In this document: one piece after another, positions 39,942 to 48,303 of the stretch
Position numbering within the stretch: position 1 is the first letter of the stretch
Layout of the letters: every line of letters starts with the position of its first letter
NCBI GenBank assembly: GCA_964565775.1
Contig: CAZMGB010000017.1
Location: 22,719 to 86,718 of the forward strand
DNA length: 64,000 nucleotides
Direction of reading: 5' to 3'
Source of the DNA: CAZMGB01 sp964565775
Lineage (GTDB): Bacteria > Chloroflexota > Dehalococcoidia > DSTF01 > JALHUB01
Made by a program: the position numbers and the translations under genes
Notes under the pieces: model-generated
What the model was told of the DNA's origin: nothing
The model's input: the letters and a program-made list of their open reading frames with translations, nothing else
Database searches by the model: none

Positions 39942-40156
39942 CACCTACAAGATCATTCTCGCCGCGACCCCTCGACGAGGAGGCCGGACGCGGCCTCATG
40001 CGCTGCTACGCGAAACTCGGCGACCTCAACGGCGTGCGCAAGGTGTGCAAGGTGCTGTGCGAGTCGCTACGGCGAGAGCTGGAGGACGAGAAGGCGGAGC
40101 CGCTGCCGGAGACGGCGGCGCTATTGGAGCAGTCTTCCACATCGGCCCGCTTCTGA
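39942..40156 (+). pseudogene. BTAD gene 3' fragment
   Basis: DEEAGRGLMRCYAKLGDLNG, then VRKVCKVLCESLRRELEDEK, repeats the end of the BTAD protein (29741-32368). Weaker similarity upstream (TYKIILAA versus FYKAILAR) is in another frame, so it is broken. Residues after the match (LLEQSSTSARF) are unrelated. Confidence 0.8.
39974..40119 (+). repeat. direct repeat, right copy
   Basis: Second copy of the 146-bp BTAD segment (left copy 32195-32340), 141 of 146 bases identical. It marks the right side of the STAND island. Confidence 0.9.
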
Positions 40157-42133
40157 CTAGGTGACTTCGGGTGACCGCTGAACCTCGAACAACCAGGGCT
40201 TTCCAGCGTAGTCGTTTGCCTGGAATTGCATCATGAAATGCACCATCTCCTCAGGTGTGCAAACGCGAGGCGTTCTCTCAAGAAGGAAGAGCATCTCTGA
40301 TCGCTCGTCAATGTACTCCGGGAATGGACTGACGGCGGCGCTCGCGACAAACGACACCCCATCTAGCACTTCGTAATTCTTGCCCTTCGGATTCGCTGCA
40401 AGGAATTCAGCCAATGAATCTGTCTGCCGCAGAGTGCGGACGTTGAGCGCCCTCCTTTTCTCAAGAGCTTCCGGCTCGCCTCTTTCGAACGCGGGGTCAA
40501 GGGCGTGAGCCTTGCATTCTAGGATGAATAACGTGTCATCCTTGACTACACCGAGGTCCACTTCCCGCTCGCATGGCGTTGATCGGGCGACTACCTTGCC
40601 TCTCCAGATTACTTGCGCGCCCGGCACCCCATTCTCCAGGGCAACTGCGACCTCCCTTTCGAAGTCCTTTCCCTTCAACTGCCCGACCTCACCGCTCATC
40701 TTGGCCAGTGGCTCGAAGAAGTGGCTCAGAATTTCGGGAATCGCGTGAAAGTCGATTAGCACTCCGCTATCCGTTGGCAGGATCAGCTTCAGGCCAGACC
40801 GAGTCCACAACTCGATCTTGTCAAAGTTGGTATCCTCGTAACGGAGGGCCGCAGCGACGGTGGCGATCTTCTCGCGCGCTCCCTCTTCGCTTACCGCTGG
40901 ACCCAAGTGGGCGCTGGCCGCCGAGTAGAACCAGGCAAGATCGTTAACAAAGCCGTCCTCATTGACGACAACTGCGTAACCTCGCTGGAACAGCTGCAAG
41001 TGTCGTCTGGGACGTTCAGACCACCACATGAGTTCCCGGTAGCTGAGGCCGACAAAGAAGCAAATGAGATCCTCCGGAGGAAACCCATGCACGTCAGTTA
41101 GCGCCGAGCGGAAGCCTTTCACCTTGCGAAGGAAGTCGTCCAGATTGGCTGGGACCACAATGTAGTTCGGGCAGTACTCGGCATCTCTGAAGAGGCGCGA
41201 GAACTCATCGTCGAGACTAGCGGCCGCCCGCCATACGAGAGGTATACGCGTCTCCTCCAGGTTGTATCGCGGGATCAAGCAGAGGAGGTTGGATACCCTA
41301 CCACGAGCGAACTCGGGCGACGCTATTGAGCCAAAGTGGCTAAGAACCCGCGAGTAGCTTAGGCGTTCGTCGTAAAGGTCGATGAGCCAATCCGTGTCAG
41401 GATCGTGCACAGCATTACCTGGATGACCATCTATGATAGGGAGCCGCCCGCCCTTCCAGATGCGTCGCAAGAGCGCAGTAGCTCCACAGAAATCGCGAGC
41501 CAGCCGCTCCATGAGGAATGCCTTGAAAATGTCGTCGATCGACACAGAAACAGGCATCGCGGACGAGTTCGGCACGGGCTCCATCAGCGGCAGCGCAGTG
41601 CCATCGAGGCGCATGACCCATTTAGTCAGCTTGTCGCGGCTGTAGTCGTCAGGAAGACTTGTGAAAGGCGTGCCGCTGGCACGCCCGTATTTGAGAATGG
41701 CCAGCTTGAGGATCTGCCGATAGAGCTCGACCGTGAGTTCAGTTACATCGAACCGCCGAGTCGTGGGTCTAATTCTTTGTGTAAGGAAGAGCCAGAAGTA
41801 CCTGCTGTCCGTGCCGGCGAGGCGCCCCAGTTCTTGCTCTAGCCTGTGAAGCCATTTCCGTAACGGGCCTTCGGCGTCCTCGGGCATCAAGATAGTTCCC
41901 TCAGCGTACGAGCCAAAACACTCTCGTTGAAGGGCATCCCCTTGTCTCTCGACCTCCCTTAGTAGGTTCCGGCCCTCCATTGCCAGACAGAAGGCGATCT
42001 TCGCCTCTGTCGCGTCGAGCTGAGGGTGAGCGGCGAGGCGTTGCCACATCTGAATGCCCTGCAGGTGGCACTTCTTGAACTTGCGCCCGCTTCCGCAGGG
42101 GCACGGATCGTTGCGACCTGGCAGTTTGCCCAT
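40157..42133 (-). CDS. SEC-C motif protein with nuclease-like C-terminus
   Basis: I start at ATG 42133, just before the SEC-C zinc motif NDPCPCGSGRKFKKCH (residues 8-23) and after a purine-rich GAGAGGGGCGAG. The middle ~450 residues are not recognised. Near residue 560, REVDLGV and FILECKAH give the D...E-x-K pattern of a PD-(D/E)XK nuclease. This combination suggests a defence or DNA-processing role. It lies between the STAND island and the conjugation operon, and is divergent from the latter across repeat cluster 3. Confidence 0.68.
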   Translation of the reverse strand: MGKLPGRNDPCPCGSGRKFKKCHLQGIQMWQRLAAHPQLDATEAKIAFCLAMEGRNLLREVERQGDALQRECFGSYAEGTILMPEDAEGPLRKWLHRLEQELGRLAGTDSRYFWLFLTQRIRPTTRRFDVTELTVELYRQILKLAILKYGRASGTPFTSLPDDYSRDKLTKWVMRLDGTALPLMEPVPNSSAMPVSVSIDDIFKAFLMERLARDFCGATALLRRIWKGGRLPIIDGHPGNAVHDPDTDWLIDLYDERLSYSRVLSHFGSIASPEFARGRVSNLLCLIPRYNLEETRIPLVWRAAASLDDEFSRLFRDAEYCPNYIVVPANLDDFLRKVKGFRSALTDVHGFPPEDLICFFVGLSYRELMWWSERPRRHLQLFQRGYAVVVNEDGFVNDLAWFYSAASAHLGPAVSEEGAREKIATVAAALRYEDTNFDKIELWTRSGLKLILPTDSGVLIDFHAIPEILSHFFEPLAKMSGEVGQLKGKDFEREVAVALENGVPGAQVIWRGKVVARSTPCEREVDLGVVKDDTLFILECKAHALDPAFERGEPEALEKRRALNVRTLRQTDSLAEFLAANPKGKNYEVLDGVSFVASAAVSPFPEYIDERSEMLFLLERTPRVCTPEEMVHFMMQFQANDYAGKPWLFEVQRSPEVT

Positions 42134-42227
42134 GTTCTCGCCCCTCTCCATTCTAAGGCAGTTCATTAAGAAGGATCGGCCAAGAGTTGTTCCCGGAGCA
42201 CGCCCGCACTCCGCCCTTGGCGCAAAC

Positions 42228-42287
42228 TTGGAGCCCATGGCCCCAAATTGGAGTGATTGGAGCAGATTCTTGGACTTCCATTGGAGT
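42228..42287 (+). repeat. TTGGAGT direct-repeat cluster 3
   Basis: TTGGAGC at 42228, TTGGAGT at 42248, TTGGAGC at 42257, TTGGACT at 42270 and TTGGAGT at 42281. Spacings 20, 22 and 11 bp match cluster 1 read on its own strand, and bases between units also align. It lies 83 bp before the conjugation operon, pointing toward it. Confidence 0.75.
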
Positions 42288-42369
42288 GGCAGACCTCACA
42301 CTGGCTCCCAAAACCGCCTGACGGACAGCCCGCAAGGAGTCGGGCGGCAGGCGGTGGAGGGGAGAAGCC

Positions 42370-43656
42370 ATGCGAGGCCTGTTTATCGGAACGACGGTTG
42401 CCGTAGCCCTCATCCTCGGGGTGCTGGCTGCTGGCCCGGTCTTCGCCGACGGGCCAGACGACACCGGAAACGACGCGTTCACTGAGCTCGTCTTTGCCGG
42501 CGCGCCCCTGGCGGCTCAGCCCGTTGCCGCTCCAGCCTCCGCGGCGACCGTCACCACCTCGAGTACTGGCTCCGTCCTTCCATCCTCTGTAAGCTCGCCC
42601 CCTGCAGGGCCAACGACTGCGCCCGCCTCTGAGTCCGTGCCGCCTCCGGAGCTAGGCCCTCAGGTTGCTCCTCAGCTGCCCGACATTCCTAACCCCTTGG
42701 ACTGGTTCAGCAATCTCGACCCGCGCAAGTGGGCCGGCGACATCCTGAACGCCATCCTCACCACAATCGGCCAGGCGCTGCTGGAGGCCATTCGCGGCTT
42801 CATCGACTGGGCGCTGGGGTTCGGAGATAGCTCACTCAACTTCGTCACCCGCACGCCGGCCGAAGGCACCTACGGCAGCCCGACGGTTCGCAGCCTGTGG
42901 GACTTCTCACGCGCCCTGGTGAACGTGGCCATGGCCGTCATCGTCATGTGGGGCGGCTTCAACGTCATGGTCAAAGAGCACACCCGCAGCCCCTACCACG
43001 AAGTGATGGAGCTCCTGCCCCGCGTCATCCTGGGCGCCCTCGCCGCCAACCTTACCCTGGAGTTCGCCCGCTTCCTCATAGATGCCAACAACGCCTTCTC
43101 GGCGGCCGTGGGGCAGGTGGGCTTACCCGGCTACGACCAGGCCACTCCCACCCAGGAGGGCATCGCTCTTATCTTCACGGCCCTGGCCTACGGCATCGTG
43201 GCAATCCTCCTCGTGTTCCAGATGCTGATGCGGCTGGCCCTGATCGACATGCTCATCGTCCTGGCCCCGGTCATGGCCTTGCTGTGGGTGCTGCCCCAGA
43301 CCCAGGGCTGGGCGCGCTGGTGGGGCGACCTCTTCCCCATCACCGTCTTCCAGCAGGCGATCCAGATGATGGTCCTGCGCCTGGGCTCGGCTCTGATGGT
43401 GGAGCTGACGCCAGGGAGCCTGTCGAACGCGCTTCTGACCCTGCTGCTGGGCATCGCCGTGTGCTGGCTCACGCTGAAAGTGCCGTCGATCTTGCGCAGC
43501 CGGGCGGGCACGGCCGGGCTGGGCAACGTGCTAACCCTGGTCGTGGCAGCCCGGTTCCTGGGCGGACTGGGTGGCGCAGGTCGAGCCGGCTCAGGGGCGG
43601 CGGGCGCGGCAGCAGGCGGAGGGCCGCGACCGGCACCGGCCGCCGGGAGGGCGTAG
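42370..43656 (+). CDS. VirB6/TrbL-like conjugation membrane protein
   Basis: A signal peptide (VAVALILGVLAAGPVFA) and a Pro/Ala/Ser linker precede six or more membrane helices (about 165-390), with WARWWGDLFPITVFQQAIQM between helices as in TrbL/VirB6-type channel proteins. The C-terminal tail is Gly/Ala-rich. It is the first gene of the conjugation operon. Confidence 0.75.
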   Translation: MRGLFIGTTVAVALILGVLAAGPVFADGPDDTGNDAFTELVFAGAPLAAQPVAAPASAATVTTSSTGSVLPSSVSSPPAGPTTAPASESVPPPELGPQVAPQLPDIPNPLDWFSNLDPRKWAGDILNAILTTIGQALLEAIRGFIDWALGFGDSSLNFVTRTPAEGTYGSPTVRSLWDFSRALVNVAMAVIVMWGGFNVMVKEHTRSPYHEVMELLPRVILGALAANLTLEFARFLIDANNAFSAAVGQVGLPGYDQATPTQEGIALIFTALAYGIVAILLVFQMLMRLALIDMLIVLAPVMALLWVLPQTQGWARWWGDLFPITVFQQAIQMMVLRLGSALMVELTPGSLSNALLTLLLGIAVCWLTLKVPSILRSRAGTAGLGNVLTLVVAARFLGGLGGAGRAGSGAAGAAAGGGPRPAPAAGRA

Positions 43657-43662
43657 GAGACG

Positions 43663-44607
43663 ATGGTGGACGCAGCCGAGCCGGAAGTTCCGGACGTCCT
43701 GGGTAGCCTGGGCCGTGACGCAATGAAGCTGGTCGGCGCGCTGGCGACCCTCATGTTCGCGCCGCTGATCCTCCTCCTGGCGGCGTTCGGCGGTCTGCCG
43801 GAGGCGGCGCGCACCACCGCAGCGCCGTCTGCTATCGCTGAGATCCCGCCCGACCAGCTTGAGGTCATGCAGCAGGTGAGCGTCCAGACGGGCATCCCCT
43901 GGCAAATCCTCGCCGGCATCGCGAAGGTGGAGAGTGACTTCGGCCGCAACATGGCCACCAGCTCCGCCGGCGCCATCGGCTACTGCCAGTTCATGCCCGA
44001 CACCTGGGCGGTCTATGCCACCGACGGCAACGGCGACGGCATCGCCGACCCCTACGACTTCCGAGACTGCATCCCGGCGATGGGTCGCTACCTCGTGGCG
44101 AACGGAGCGCCCGCGGACCTCCGCCGTGCCCTTTACGCCTACAACCACTCGTGGGCCTACGTGGAGAGCGTACTGGCCTACGCTGCCGCCTACGGCTACG
44201 TCGACCCGTCCAGCATCCCGGCGCAGGCGGTGGAGCTGGCGCGCTCACGCATCGGAGCGCCCTACGTGTGGGGCGCCGAAGGCCCTGACGCCTTCGACTG
44301 CAGCGGCCTCGTGCTCTGGGTCTACGGTCAGTTCGGACTCCAGGTCCCCCGCACAGCCCAGCAGCAGTTCGAGTGGGCGGTTCCCATCGAGCCGTCTCAG
44401 CTTCAACCCGGCGACCTGACCTTCTACGAGAACACCTACTCATCGTCGGACCGCATCACCCACGTCGGCATCTACGTGGGCGGTGGGATGGTGGTCATGG
44501 CCACCAACGCCGGCGACTTCGTGAAGGAGGTGGAGCTCTCCAACTCCTACTGGAGCGACCACTTTGCCAGCGCAGGGCGGCCGCCTTACTGGGAGGTGCC
44601 CTCGTGA
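43663..44607 (+). CDS. VirB1-like muramidase: transglycosylase plus NlpC/P60
   Basis: After a membrane anchor (about 26-46), residues ~65-180 form a lytic transglycosylase (IAKVESDFGRNMATSSAGAI with the catalytic Glu; GYCQFMPDTW). Residues ~190-314 are an NlpC/P60 peptidase (FDCSGLVLWVYGQ with Cys; THVGIYVGGG with His). It opens the wall for the conjugation apparatus. It is co-transcribed with the VirB6-like gene (6-bp gap). Confidence 0.9.
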   Translation: MVDAAEPEVPDVLGSLGRDAMKLVGALATLMFAPLILLLAAFGGLPEAARTTAAPSAIAEIPPDQLEVMQQVSVQTGIPWQILAGIAKVESDFGRNMATSSAGAIGYCQFMPDTWAVYATDGNGDGIADPYDFRDCIPAMGRYLVANGAPADLRRALYAYNHSWAYVESVLAYAAAYGYVDPSSIPAQAVELARSRIGAPYVWGAEGPDAFDCSGLVLWVYGQFGLQVPRTAQQQFEWAVPIEPSQLQPGDLTFYENTYSSSDRITHVGIYVGGGMVVMATNAGDFVKEVELSNSYWSDHFASAGRPPYWEVPS

Positions 44608-45125
44608 TCGGGGGTCGCGGTGCCGTGGTGGTCCTGGTCGGGCTGGCCGGGCTGCTGCTGGTGGTCGCCGGGGTGAGCGGCTGGCAGGGAACGAGCAGGC
44701 TGACCGGTCGCGGCGAGGACACATCCGCCGTGGAGGAGGCGGCGCGAATGTTCGTTCAGGCTTACGGGACTTTCGACTTCCGCGACCCGGATAGCTACCA
44801 GCAGCGCCTACTGGCTTTGACCACTGGCCCGGTGCGCGATGCTGTGCGGGCCTCGCAGGTGGACCCGGTGGCCCTGGGACAGCAGCGCACGATGACCACT
44901 CGGGTCATCGCCGTTCAGGTGAGTGCGCTCTCCGAGGACGAGGCGACTGTCTCGGTCACCGCCGAGCAACTGCGCCGCGGCGTCGACCCGGCCTCGGCGC
45001 GGTTGCTGGAAGAACGAGTGCTCCAGCGGGTCGCCTGCCGCCTTGTGCTGGAGGGAGGGCGCTGGCTGGTGGCCGAGTTCCGCCTGCTGTCGGAAGAGCC
45101 GCAGGGCCAAGGCCTTCAGGACTGA
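44604..45125 (+). CDS. VirB8/TcpC-like conjugation protein
   Basis: GTG 44604 overlaps the previous stop (GTGA) and has GGAGG upstream. One N-terminal helix (VVVLVGLAGLLLVVAGVSGW) precedes an NTF2-like domain of ~130 aa (FVQAYGTFDFRDPDSYQQRL). This is the fold and topology of VirB8 and TcpC, which form a scaffold in the envelope. Confidence 0.7.
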   Translation: MIGGRGAVVVLVGLAGLLLVVAGVSGWQGTSRLTGRGEDTSAVEEAARMFVQAYGTFDFRDPDSYQQRLLALTTGPVRDAVRASQVDPVALGQQRTMTTRVIAVQVSALSEDEATVSVTAEQLRRGVDPASARLLEERVLQRVACRLVLEGGRWLVAEFRLLSEEPQGQGLQD

Positions 45126-45144
45126 GAGAGGAGGTGCAACGCCC

Positions 45145-45378
45145 TTGGATCAGATCAACACGCTGTTCAACAACCTGCTGGATATCGGCATGGGCGTGGG
45201 CGTGGCGGTGTCCGCCTTCTTCGTCATGTGGGGGGCGTTCCTCTACATGTCGGCGGCGGGGAGCCCCCACCAGATGGAACGCGCGAAGGGGGCCATCGTC
45301 AACGCTTTGGCCGGCCTGGCCATCGCGCTGATGGCGCGGGTGATCGCGGGGATGATTCAGAGCGCCATCGGCAGCTAG
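45145..45378 (+). CDS. VirB2/TrbC-like two-helix protein (77 aa)
   Basis: TTG at 45145 follows GAGGAGGTG by eight bases. The product has two hydrophobic helices (VGVAVSAFFVMWGAFLYMSA; AIVNALAGLAIALMARVIAG) separated by a polar loop (GSPHQMERAK), the pattern of VirB2/TrbC-type subunits. There is no obvious cleavable signal. It lies between VirB8-like and VirB3-like genes, as expected. Confidence 0.7.
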   Translation: MDQINTLFNNLLDIGMGVGVAVSAFFVMWGAFLYMSAAGSPHQMERAKGAIVNALAGLAIALMARVIAGMIQSAIGS

Positions 45379-45388
45379 GAGGTGCCCC

Positions 45389-45799
45389 GTGAATCGACAC
45401 GAGATCCCCACCCACCTGAACGTCGAAGACAAGGCCTTCGCCGGGCTTACCATGCGGCAGCTCATGACCGCCGCCGTCGGCCTGGGCCTGGCCTACGGCG
45501 CCGCCAGCGAGCTCCCTCTGCCGTTCCCGGTTCGGCTGATGACAGCAGGGGTGGTCCTCGTCGCTGTCGCCCTGATGGCCCTCTGGCGCCCGGCCGACCG
45601 GCCGCTGGAAGACTGGGCCTTCGTGTTGCTTCGCTACTGGGCGATACCCCGTGTGGCTGTCTGGCGACCCAGACGCCCGGACATCGACCGAAAAGATGCG
45701 ACGCCCAGCTACGAAGTCGTAGTGCCGGAGCCGGGGTGGGCCAGAGCGCGGAGAATGCGAGCCGGTCGAAGAGGAGGCTCTCGTGTCGCGGCGCGCTAA
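45389..45799 (+). CDS. PrgI/VirB3-like protein
   Basis: The N-terminus PTHLNVEDKAFAGLTMRQLM followed by two helices is typical of the PrgI family in Gram-positive conjugation systems, which corresponds to VirB3. It is 11 bp after the VirB2-like gene with GGAGG before ATG 45389. Confidence 0.82.
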   Translation: MNRHEIPTHLNVEDKAFAGLTMRQLMTAAVGLGLAYGAASELPLPFPVRLMTAGVVLVAVALMALWRPADRPLEDWAFVLLRYWAIPRVAVWRPRRPDIDRKDATPSYEVVVPEPGWARARRMRAGRRGGSRVAAR

Positions 45800-46475
45800 G
45801 CCGCTCGCCAGCGCGCAGGAGCTCCTGCCCCTGGACGATGTGTTGGACGACGTCCTCTGCCTTCGGGGCGGCGACTATCGGGCCGTCGTGGAGGCCGAGA
45901 GCGTCAACTTCGCCCTGAAGTCCGAGGCGGAGCAGGAAGCGATTATGGCCGGCTACCGCGCCTTTCTGAACTCGCTCAGCTACCCCATCCAGGTCGTCGT
46001 CCGCATCCTCCCCACTGACGTCGAGGCGTACCTCGCCGGGCTGCGGGAGCGCTTCGGCGGACGCGGGGGCGAAGCCCTGCGGCGGCTGGCCCTGGACCAC
46101 GAGGCCTTCGTGCGCCGGCTGGCTCGAGAGCGCACGCTCTTGCAGCGGCGCTTCTACGTCGTCATTCCGGCAGGGATGGAGGGCGCTTTCGAGCGCCGCG
46201 GGATCCACTGGCCCTGGCAGGCGACTCCCAGGAATGTCCGGCAGAACCTAGAGGCGGCAGCGAGGCAGCTCGCCTTCCGTTGCCAGGAGCTCGCCCAGGC
46301 GCTGGCTTCGTTCGGAGTGGGAACACGACGGCTCAGCAGCGAAGAACTGGCCCACCTTTGGAACGGCTTCCTCCGTTCCGAGGTCGTCTCGCTGCCGACC
46401 GTGGCGGCGGGCCACCGGCCCGTGGTCACGGCGCGAAATCGGCGGAATCGAAGGGAGGTGGGCGCCCGTGGTTGA
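45783..46475 (+). CDS. VirB4 N-terminal domain protein
   Basis: This 230-aa protein (LLPLDDVLDDVLCLRGGDYR and on) resembles the N-terminal, non-ATPase region that precedes VirB4/TraC ATPases. It overlaps PrgI by 17 bp and the VirB4 ATPase gene by 8 bp. The VirB4 function seems split over two reading frames here. Confidence 0.6.
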   Translation: MSRRAKPLASAQELLPLDDVLDDVLCLRGGDYRAVVEAESVNFALKSEAEQEAIMAGYRAFLNSLSYPIQVVVRILPTDVEAYLAGLRERFGGRGGEALRRLALDHEAFVRRLARERTLLQRRFYVVIPAGMEGAFERRGIHWPWQATPRNVRQNLEAAARQLAFRCQELAQALASFGVGTRRLSSEELAHLWNGFLRSEVVSLPTVAAGHRPVVTARNRRNRREVGARG

Positions 46476-48303
46476 CGTGCTGTCGCGGTTCAAGCGGCGC
46501 GGGAACGGGGTGACTCCGGCGCATTCGGACGAACTCTTCCAGCGTGGCACGCGGTCGGTAGTGGACCTGATCGCGCCGGCCGCCATCGAGGCCAGTCGGT
46601 CGCACCTCATGCTCGACGGCCGGTACGTGCGGGTCCTCGCCCTTGCCGAGTACCCGCGCTACGTCCACCCCAACTGGCTGGGCCGCCTCATCGACTTCGA
46701 CCAGCCCCTGGACGTGAGCCTCCATTTAGAGCCCCTGGACTCGGCTGCCGCCGTCCGTCGCCTCACTCACAAGCTGGTGGAGCTCCAATCGTCCCGCATG
46801 CTCGACGCCCGCAGCGGCAAGATCGCGAGCGCTGAGCGCGAGGTGGCCTACGAGGACGTCGAGCGGCTGCGCGATGCCCTTCAGCGGGGCGAGGAACGCG
46901 TCTTCTCGGCCAGCCTCTACCTCTGCCTGCGGTCATCAACGGCGGCGGCGCTGGACGACCTTGCCCGCCGGGTGGAGGCGGCCCTGGGCGGCATGCTGGC
47001 ATCGTCCCGTGCCGCCCTCTACGAGATGCTGCCCGGTCTCCTCTCCTGCCTGCCGGCGGGCCAGGACCACCTCGGGCGGTGCCGCAACCTGGACACCACC
47101 AGCGCCGCCACCATGATCCCGTTCACCTCCAGCCACCTCTCGATGGAGCAAGGCATCCTCTACGGCCTCAGCGTCCACAACAACTCCCTCGTGGTCTTCG
47201 ACCCCTTCAGCCGGGAGCTGGAGAACGCCAACAAGGTGGTCTTCGCCAAGTCCGGTGCCGGCAAGTCTTACGCCTGCAAGGTGGAAGCGCTGCGGGCACT
47301 CATGCTGGGCATCGAGTACTACGTCATCGATCCCGAGGACGAGTACCGGCGGGTCTGCGACGCCGTGGGCGGCCAGTACATCCGCCTGCCGGGCACGTCG
47401 TCCCACCACATCAACCCCTTCGACCTGCCTGTCCGGCACACAGGCCCGCCAGCGACCGCGCCGAGGGACGACAGCGAGGCGCGCGATCCTCTGGCCGAGC
47501 GCTTGCTTGCCCTCCAGGGGCTGCTGGGCCTGATGCTGGCCGACCGGGGCTCGACCCTGGGCCAGCGAGAGAAAGGGGCCCTGGACGCCGCGCTTCTGGA
47601 GACTTACAGGCGGGCTGGGATCAGCCGCGACCCCCGCACGCACTCGCGTCCGGCACCGGTCCTGCGGGACCTCTACGCGGTCCTGCGGCAGCAGGGGGAC
47701 TCCTATGGGCTGGCTGACCGCCTGGAGCGCTACGTCGACGGCAGCCTGGGCAGCGTCTTCTCATCGCCCACCAGCGTGAACCTGGACCGGCCCTTTGTCG
47801 TCTTCAACGTCCGCGACCTGGAGCCAGAGCTGCGGCCGCTCGGCGTGTACCTGATCGCCGATTACATCTGGCGCCAGGTGAGAGGCAGTCGCCGCCCCCG
47901 CATGCTCCTCATCGACGAGGCGTGGGCGCTCATGCAGCACGAAGAGGGGGCGCGCTTCCTCTCTTCTATGGCCCGACAGGCCCGCAAGCATTACCTGGGC
48001 CTCGCTACCGTCACGCAGGACGTGGAGGACTTCCTGGCGACGCCGGACGGCCACACGGTGCTAGCCAACAGCTCGGTGCAGCTCCTGATGCGCCAGGACA
48101 GCTCCACCATCGATGTGGTCGCCCAGACCTTCCGCTTGAGCGCCGGCGAGCGAGAGTTCCTGCTCTCCTGCCGGAAGGGCGAGGGTCTTTTCTTCGCCCG
48201 CGGGAACCACATCGCCCTTAGGGTCGAGGCCAGCCCCATGGAGGACGCCCTGGCCACGACCGACCCGGCCGAGCTGGCGGAGCGAGACCAGGAGGACATG
48301 TGA
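46468..48303 (+). CDS. VirB4/TraC-like conjugation ATPase
   Basis: GTG 46468 follows GGGAGGTG. The 611-aa protein has Walker A FAKSGAGKSYA (about 258-268), Walker B RMLLIDEAWAL (about 478-488) and the downstream VTQDVEDF motif of VirB4 ATPases. It energises assembly and transfer in the type IV secretion system. Confidence 0.9.
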   Translation: MVDVLSRFKRRGNGVTPAHSDELFQRGTRSVVDLIAPAAIEASRSHLMLDGRYVRVLALAEYPRYVHPNWLGRLIDFDQPLDVSLHLEPLDSAAAVRRLTHKLVELQSSRMLDARSGKIASAEREVAYEDVERLRDALQRGEERVFSASLYLCLRSSTAAALDDLARRVEAALGGMLASSRAALYEMLPGLLSCLPAGQDHLGRCRNLDTTSAATMIPFTSSHLSMEQGILYGLSVHNNSLVVFDPFSRELENANKVVFAKSGAGKSYACKVEALRALMLGIEYYVIDPEDEYRRVCDAVGGQYIRLPGTSSHHINPFDLPVRHTGPPATAPRDDSEARDPLAERLLALQGLLGLMLADRGSTLGQREKGALDAALLETYRRAGISRDPRTHSRPAPVLRDLYAVLRQQGDSYGLADRLERYVDGSLGSVFSSPTSVNLDRPFVVFNVRDLEPELRPLGVYLIADYIWRQVRGSRRPRMLLIDEAWALMQHEEGARFLSSMARQARKHYLGLATVTQDVEDFLATPDGHTVLANSSVQLLMRQDSSTIDVVAQTFRLSAGEREFLLSCRKGEGLFFARGNHIALRVEASPMEDALATTDPAELAERDQEDM

